A stretch of 64,000 bases of DNA from Paralvinella palmiformis. Lineage: Eukaryota; Annelida; Polychaeta; Terebellida; Alvinellidae. The translations under genes were made by a program, and so were the position numbers. Positions 50,068 to 59,500 of this stretch are shown piece after piece. Positions within the stretch are counted from its first letter, which is position 1; the number at the start of each line of letters is the position of its first letter. The notes beneath the pieces are model-generated. The model was given only the letters and a program-made list of their open reading frames with translations, was not told the DNA's origin and searched no databases. Where the stretch lies: contig JAODUP010000131.1 of NCBI GenBank assembly GCA_025642065.1, positions 124,001-188,000 of the forward strand, read 5' to 3'.

Positions 50068-53000
50068 TTACATAACTTTATTATAGGGCAAGTATTCCTT
50101 AACAAACGTATGGATTTTGAGAATCCAAACACAAAACAAAAGAGCTTTCGAGTTGAAGCATACACTCAACCTCCTAACGTTAGAAGTGCTATGGCAACTG
50201 TTACTGTGACAACAACTGATATCAATGATCACGAACCGAAGTTTCTTGAATCAGTGAGTTGAAATATTACTTTTTATGAAATCTAATAATTTTGACATAC
50301 TCAAATAAATAATTTAATGTTTGCTTTTTAGATTGCGTTCCTAATTGTTTTGTAAATAAATAGCTCTGCTTCACATAAGAATGATAATAATAGTAATAAT
50401 AATAATAAATTTCTGGTGTTTATAGTATTGATGAAAAGAAGAGAACTTAACCTTATTAATTTAATGGTTAAATAAAAATATTAAATAAATATAATACATT
50501 TATTTGACTTATTGTAGGTAAGTATGTAATACAACCTTTTCTTGATTATATTTCCAGCAAAAGTGTGTCTGTGTCTGTGTGTGTGTGTGTGTGTGTGTAG
50601 AGAGAGAAGAGATGATGTGTTTAATCTGTTAGCAAAATGAGGGCTATTGCATTTTCTTTTTAACATCACTGATAAACTCCTGGTTGATATTTTGCAGCTT
50701 CTTTCAGGAGAGGTAATACAATTATCTGTGTAGTGCATCAATACATAAGCACTGTAATTGTATGATTTGCTGTTGAGTTACACTTGAAAAAACCTGATTC
50801 TGTTGTATTCAGTTATTTTACTGGCCCTTTAATTCTTTATCAGCCTTCCAAAATTATAAATATTGTCTTTCATTTATGTTACTATGCACTGCATGTTCTA
50901 AAACAAACCCTTCCTTGCCATATACATACCTAAATTATTACTGTCAAAATGTAATTGTCATATCATGAGAATGTTATCTCTTTACTGAATATTGAAGCAT
51001 GCATTTCTTGAAGAGATGCGTGACTGAAAGTTTATGAGATGAGACAATATTCACGAACTGTATACATGTATAATTAATTGTTCATACTGACATGTAGGAG
51101 TGAGCATATGCATGTCTGGTTTTATTATATCTAGGATATTTGCATGAGGGCTGTTCCCTAGGGAAAAGAGACAATAGGGTAAAATATCCCACAGATCATG
51201 GGTAATACAACTGATTTGATCCCATTTATGGATTATCTGCATCACAGTAACTATTGACTGTACTGTGGCAGTAACCTGATTTGAGTTTTAGAATTAACCC
51301 TCTCTGTTCCTCTTAAGTGTTATAAGAGGTTACTAAAATTATCTTCTGGTGCCAGTGTGTTCTTTGATCTTACTCATTCAGATTTAACCCTTTTGGTATG
51401 TCCTCAGCCCAGTTTAAATCTGGATTAAACTGTGTTGTGGGTAAAACATGCCAACAGTTATTATGATACAGTAAGAAACATCCTTTATTGTGGTGATTAT
51501 ATATGTAATAGTAACTGTATTGGTACCCTAAAATTTAACAGCTATGCTGAAAATGTGAAGTGAGAAATGCTGTCATAATAGATAGCCATTTGTGGCAGAT
51601 GAACTTGTGTGGGATATGCTAATAATCAAAATTCTCTTTCGTCTGTCCAAATGTTTTGTTGCACCCAAGTGTACAGTGGACCAGATATCACATGTAAATA
51701 GTACCAAATTGTATTCACTTACTCATAAAGAAGTTATTTGTCATCCACCTTTTAACACTCATTTTTACAATGCGTTGGAAATAAAAGAATTTCCTCTTAT
51801 TCTTATGGATTTTCTTACAAATGACTTTGTTGTGATAAATTATGCTTATTTAAAATATTTAGGTACTAGATTTTCATGAGCCTGCAATGCCATTCAGGCT
51901 CCATTTAACTGATGAAAGGTTTTATATTTCCTTTACAGCAATATATCTTTGATGCCTCAGAAGCACTGAATCCTGGGTCTCAGATAGGAGTTGTTTTGGC
52001 AACAGATGATGATTCTCAGAAATTTGGTCAAATAACTTACTCACTTTCTGGAATGGGCTCAGAAGTCTTCCATATCGATCCAGAAATGGTGAGTTATTCA
52101 CACTGAAATATATTATGGATATGTTATTTATTTCCCTTTTAGAGCTGATTTCTGTTTAGGGACTGATGTGTCATTACATGTATTACTATGGATAATTCAC
52201 TTCTCTTGTTTCATTCCCTTAATGAATCCATGTATGACAAAATAATGAATTGTTACACCATCTGTCAGTGCTTTTTCACACACACACATACACACACACA
52301 CACAAACATATAATATGCACATCGTATTTATTTATTATTTTACTTACTAGGGTGAAATACAAATAGCTGAAAACCATAAACTTGACCGTGAAACGGTGGG
52401 AAACTACTATCTCATTGTTCAAGCAAAAGACCAGGGTGGAAAATACACAGAAGTACCAGTAAGTGTTACAGTGTTTTATAAATGATTTGAAAATCTCCTG
52501 TATTCTATATTCCAATTACCTTTTGACCTACTATATTGTTGCCTACTGTAACCATTAGCTGAACATGTTAAACCAGCAAGTTATGGTATATTTGAAATTT
52601 TGGTTTACCAAGCTTCGCAACAGAGGGACAGTATTTTCTTCTAAATCTTTAAATCATTTTGACTATCCAGATAAATATATAAGAAATGTGTTTAAATAAT
52701 TTTGTGAGTCTAAACTGAAGTGAAGTCACATTTATCGGAGTAGTTTTATGTTAATCTTGTGAGACATATTATGCCAATGTAAAGACAGCTCTTGGATTGT
52801 TAATTAATATTCTATCTCTGTGCAACACTAAACAGTCTAGCCTTCAGTACTAGTGATATATGGTGAAAACAATCGTACGGAAAGGGTGGTTAGTGCCTGT
52901 ATTTTATTTTATCACAGAGTGTAATTAATTACAGTACATACAGTAGTCATACATCAAGATTGATATATTCCTGTCAGCCAGGTAGATCTTAGGGTCCTCA

Positions 53001-56000
53001 TTAGCCGCCAATCAGGAAGTAAATACCTGCGATTATGATCTATATATCGTTCCCTGCTTAACACTTTTAACAGTTCTGACTCGTAATTCATGTAAATCCA
53101 ATACAGGTGTCTGCTGATTGACTATCTATTAATTGCATGCATAGGCAAAGAATCTTTCACCTCAGTATAATTCAGTTTGAAAGTGACCAGAATGTGGAAT
53201 TTGATCACATATAACTGTTTGATATTTAACAACTGCACATGAAGATGATTTAATGCCAGTGTTAAAATAGCCATAACAGTTCATAATAGTGATGTCACCA
53301 ACTTACGGTATCAACATGATGAATGAAAGCCTGAAAGGTTTGAAGTCTTTGAGGATAACAGCAGCTTCTACCATTAGTGACAGTATATTTCCACTGCCAA
53401 TGCTGCTATAAATGATTAGGTGTACAACACTGGGTAACTTTTCGACAATGAAATAAACTTTAAACATCCATTTGCTTATATTGTGACAAGTTTTAAGTGA
53501 TGGGCACCAGTTACTAGTCTTATGGGTGACTTTAATACAGGTTTTATTCTGAAAATGCAACATAATAAATTTAAAGGTGATTTCCTAATGATAATAACCT
53601 TTATTTTGACTAGTTGCAAATCAGAGTGCTAGATGAAAATGACAACAAGCCAGTGTTTACATCACCTGAGTACAATATGTACACATTGGAGTATGTAGGA
53701 CCTTTGACATCACTTGGACAGGTTCATGCTAATGATGCTGATGAGGATGTTAATGGTGCAGTTACCTACCGAATTTTAAATGGAAATGAGCCAGTTAATT
53801 CTGATGGAACTAAACTAGAAGGTAGGTTATTGGCCTTGAACCTTCAAACAGTATTATAATATAAATCACATTTAATTAATAATCAAAGTAGGTTAAGCAA
53901 GATAATTAAATGAAACCACTTATTATTATTAAGGATCATCCAGTCTGTTTTTATAAATCAATTTACAACCAGTACACTTGGAGAGAAACTTAAGCTGAAT
54001 GCTATTACATAGGTGAATGTAGAGGTTCAATAATTATAATAAGTACTTTGAATTGTAAAAGAAGGTAATGTCCATCCTGGATAAATATTGAGATCAAAGT
54101 TTTCACCTAGCTGTTGATTGGTGAAGAAAAAATTATAAAGCTGTCAGTGTCATTCTTGCAAACTAAATTACAAACCAGATCATGTTAAAAATGCTGGACA
54201 AGGGGTTTGATGGGTTCAACTACTTCAGGGGGAGGTAGAATATATTTAACCCCATTATTTATATTTTACTCTTTCAAGGATAGTGTCTTTGTAATCCTGA
54301 AAAGTTTATGGCTCAGATTAATGTTGCGATTATAAATTTAAATTATGGAATAATTTATCGAAGTGTTGGTTATTGTTCGCAGACCTCTTCATGATAGAAA
54401 CAATTACTGGTATTATACGATCACTTGTTCCTATGGATGGATACGCTCGTGACTACCCCTACAGTCTTACCATAGAGGCCCAAGATGGTGGTTCACCAAC
54501 CGGAAAATCTAAAGCAGTGACTATAGCACAGATACACATATCAGATGTAGTAATACATGATGGGCGACCTGTCATCTCCTTTCCTCTAGAAGATGGCTTA
54601 GTCATCACAGTCCCTGAGGTCTGTTACTATATAGTTGATATTTTCTGGTTGGTGGAAATTAATATGTATTCATGCAGGCAACGTGAGCAGGCATATGCAT
54701 GTTGTAATTGCACCAATAGTTATTTAAACAAACTTGAAAACACTTGTATATGTACCAAGACAAACACACACATAAACACGTTTATTATAAATTTGTTATC
54801 CTATTTGAATAAACTTTAATTGTTTTAATTAAACAGAAGTATATTTTTTGTGCATACGTAGTTGAACTGAGTGTTAAATGTCTATCTTTCCATATGTGCC
54901 AGTAGAATGCATCTGTTGGTACGAACATTACGCAGATTATAGCTACTGATTCTGACTTTGGTCCTGAGGGTCAGCTTGAGATAGGATTTGATCCGAATGA
55001 AGCACTTGCTGAAGATCATAGCTTCTTCAAAATAGACCCAGATTCTGGCCTTATCACAATCAAGAATGATTTGGACAGGGAGCTGAAAGAATCCTATCAG
55101 GTTAGTCAGGTCATTCACATACACACAAACACACACAGACACACACACACACATATATATATATTATGACAAATTACATTATATTATATCAAGCTTGGTT
55201 GTAATGTAATTCCTGCCTCTAACAAAGTCAGATCCTGATCTGGTCAGAGCTCCCTGAATTCCTCTTTAGCTATGAATGCCTTGATTTTGGCTATTAGTCT
55301 CCAATATTTGGTACTAAATGCAGTATTTTTAACATCAGATCATTATTGTTATATGATGTACAGATGATGCCTGAGAATATCATGGCATACAGATGATGCC
55401 TGAAAAAAGCATGTTTGGACGTATTAATTATTATTGGAATAATTAAACTTCTGATTATTAATGGCCCGGTAAAAGGATTGAGTAATAATCACTATTTAAC
55501 ATATAAATATAGATGTAGTAAAATTTCTAAACAAAGTGTGTGTCGTGGTTGGTTGTTGGTTTTATTGGTAATAATAGAATATCCCAGACAGAAACTCAGA
55601 AACAGTCACGTGCTGTCATAAATGTATCTGCTTTATAATTTCCAAAGGCTATCGGATATAAATCACTGTCATATGTCACATGTCACAGTTATATATTTAG
55701 TATTCAATAATAATGATTAATTAAATTTTCTTAATTTTTTACAAATAAAAGATGCATTTTTTGGATGAAGCAAAATAAAAAGCCAGTGCTGGTGTTTGAC
55801 AGAATTATTGTCACAGATTTAATCTGAACAAATGGCTCTGTTTATCCCACTCTGTCTTCTTAGTCAGAATATGACAGATACCAAGCAAACATTCTCCAAA
55901 AATATTTAGGAAACACTGCTTGAGTTATTACTGCATGTTTAAGAACATAATTATCTTAACAACTATTAGGGGTATTACTATATTATTGTATTATGTATTT

Positions 56001-56543
56001 CACATTTATGTCTAGAAATAATAACTGGATTCTTTCATGTTTTTCAATCTCCTGTCTGTTTATTCTGATTGTGTAATGTATATGTTTTCACCTGTAGTTG
56101 TTGGTGTATGTAAAGGACAAGGGTAGTCCACCAAATGTTGTCACACGCAAAATGACAGTACGGGTGACTGATGTTAATGATAATTCCCCAAGCTTTATCA
56201 ATACAAAGAATTGTCCAGATGTAAGTGTTTTTGTGTATGTGTGTATATTTCTCTGTGTGTGTGTGTGTGTGTGTGTTGTCTGTGTGTGCACATACAAGGG
56301 CACTTGTGCAGACATATGCATTTGTGTTACAGTTATTCTTTATAATCAGGTCATATGTACATTACCTGAAAGTTTCAGGTAATATGTGTATTATCTACGG
56401 TTTTCAGGTGAAACACATTACCTGAAAATTTAAGGTAATGTACATATTATTTGATTATACAATTAACTGTAACATACCTAAATGTATGTGTGTGCATACA
56501 GAGAGAGGGGGAGGGAGAGAAAGAGTGTGTGTGTGTGTGTGTG

Positions 56544-56595
<52 letters not shown>

Positions 56596-59500
56596 AAGTA
56601 CTATCTATAATATATGTTATAAGCTTGAAATTTTATAGTGTACAATTATAGACTATCTATTTACATTTTAAATGTATTTTCTCTTTACTTTCTGTTATTA
56701 GCTGTATATAGATAATCCTCTATATGCCAGTGTTGAGGAAGAATCTCCAGTTGGTACTTATGTTACAACAACTCAAGCCTGTGATCCAGATCAGCCACCA
56801 TATAACACTATATATTATTTTATAGTTTGTGAGTTAATATTACCTTTTCGTAAATATTTTGCACCAAATTCTTATTTCATACTGGCAGCAATTTAATTAG
56901 ATAATCCGTGATAGACTGTTTAGAACACCTCACACTTAACATACGCACCTCATAATAACTAATAATTAATTTCAGTTAAATGGTATATGACCTTGTATAT
57001 ATACTATTATACTTTCGCCAATCAGGTGGTAACCAGTTAAGTGACGATGCAACTGCATTCAAAATTGACAAGAATACGGGCGTCATAACAACAAACAGCA
57101 TTCTGGACCGAGAACAGATACCAGAGTTTAAACTCTGCGTGTTTGCCTCGTCTGTTGAGAACCCCAATATTACAATAATCGGAGAGAGTAACAGACAGCG
57201 ACGAAAGAGAGAAACTACCCAAGATCCAGACTTATTAACTGTTATAGTTACGCTGGAGGATATTAATGATAACGGACCGGTGTTTCCAACAAATCCAGAT
57301 CGTGAGAATCTTGTTACTGGTAAGAAATTTAGATTCTTTTCATTTCATCTAAAATAAAATCTAAACTGTTACTATACACGTTGTTGTTTTCTAATACAGT
57401 TATGTGAACAATCAGGGAGCAGACAATTTAAACTGCGCATTGAACTTCATATGCGTGCACTTTGCATCCACGCATGCACACACACACATCCACATACAAA
57501 TAGAAACCTATAGGTGAATATTTAGTTCAAGCAAACAATAATGTGTGTGTTTCGTACTATGAAAGTGGGATTATTTATATCAATTAAGAAAATAATGCAA
57601 AATATGTTTTGACTAACATACAGTAACTCTGTATTGAGGCATTTGTAACATCTAGTCACTAGTAAATTATCATTCTCTGATACTGCACTATAATTTTAAT
57701 AATATGATAAACACCAGAAGAGCAACACATTTTAATAATAGATTTTTTGCTGTTTGTGATAACCAAAATGGGATTAAGATGATCCTTTCTAAGTGCTACT
57801 AGACAAGGAAATGATACGCAGTAGATTTTATATTGTAATTATTCATTCATTAACACCATAATTTACAGCATACAAATTTCTCTTATGCATTATTCAGTGA
57901 ATAAATTCTATAAACCAACCATTCATCACTTCCAATTTATGACCATTAATTACAATCCAAAACTTTCAAAGCCATTCCTCTATTACAACCACTCAGTATA
58001 CCTGGTTAAAATATCAGTTAATGAATGAAATTATTGCTCTTGAGCATATGCATGTATGAAAGCCAAATGATGGACAGTGTGCTAAGCCACACTCATTAAT
58101 TGGCTTACAGCTAATCAGCTCACAGTAAGCTTTACTTAGTTAATGTTCTTGTATTGTTGCTGTGACAGGAAAGCCGTGATTTTTGTCATCAAATTGATTG
58201 ACTAAACATTCCATACCCTTTAATAATTACCGAAATCTAACCAATATATCAGTGTTATTACCAAGAATACAAATTTTTATTACTCATTTAAAGTTACAAT
58301 AGAATGTTTTTTCACTAGTTGACCAGCTGATCATTGGCTATGATAATCTGCCAACTGTCTTGGAACAATAATTCCCTTTACAGTTTAAAAGGTGTCCTTG
58401 TGAGCTATTCAGTTATATTTTCAGGTTGTACTGGAAGGGCAAATGTGCAAGGTACAAGACAAAGAATTAGGAACATTATTTCTTCTATAAAGTATTTAGA
58501 AAATCCATAATTGTTTATTATCATAGGCTTACCATCCAACCTGCCTTATGGTAGTGATGTTGTTCAGATGGAGGCTGTTGATCCAGATAATCAACCAGAT
58601 TTTGAGTATAGCATTGTCAGTATAACCTTCACTGATGATAGACAGAAAACAAAGCCTGTTGGTATTGACAACTTCATAATTGACAAGGACACAGGCATGA
58701 TAAGAACAGGTCGTGAGAACTATGAAAAATATCGAGGTGGATCATTCCGAGTTATGGTTGATGCTACCGATTCAGAGCGCAAGATGGCATCCACATATCT
58801 TATTGTATGTTTTTTTTTACAAATATTTACCAGTTACTTTATCTTTCTTGTAATAAATTTCAAGATTTCATAATCTTCTTAATTGTAATCCACTTATTTG
58901 TATCTTTTTCATCAAATTGCATTGTTTTCCTTATTTTAATTTTCACAGTAACACAAGAATATTTTACTTGCATTATTATTATTATGATGTGTAAATGAAT
59001 ATTATTGTTATAAATATGGGTCTGTACTTTATGTATAACCATGCTGACATACTTTACATATATAATTCGGAGATTCATCTTATTATCTTACAGATATATG
59101 TGTTATCACCTGGACAGAGGTTACGGTTTAGATTTAGAGAAACACCACAGGCAGTCAATAATTGGTATTCTGATTTCATAAGGTAAGCATGATGATCACA
59201 GAAATGTAATATATATTCAATAGCTTAGTCAGTACAGTTGGTAGAGGCTTGATCCAAGATCCCAAATTGATCTTATACTCCTACTCTGATTAACCTACAC
59301 AATTTGAAGTCAGTTTCTCTGGGAGTTCAGAGAGTGTGAAAATGCTACTGTCAATCAAATTAAATTGTGTATTTGTGTGTGTGTGTGTGGCATTCACCAA
59401 TAATTAAATAATAAATGCAATAAAAAAATAGTTGCTCTTGGCTAAGTTGTGTAATCTTGTGCCACACATTGTTGTCATTGTGTCACCGATGTATCGTACC

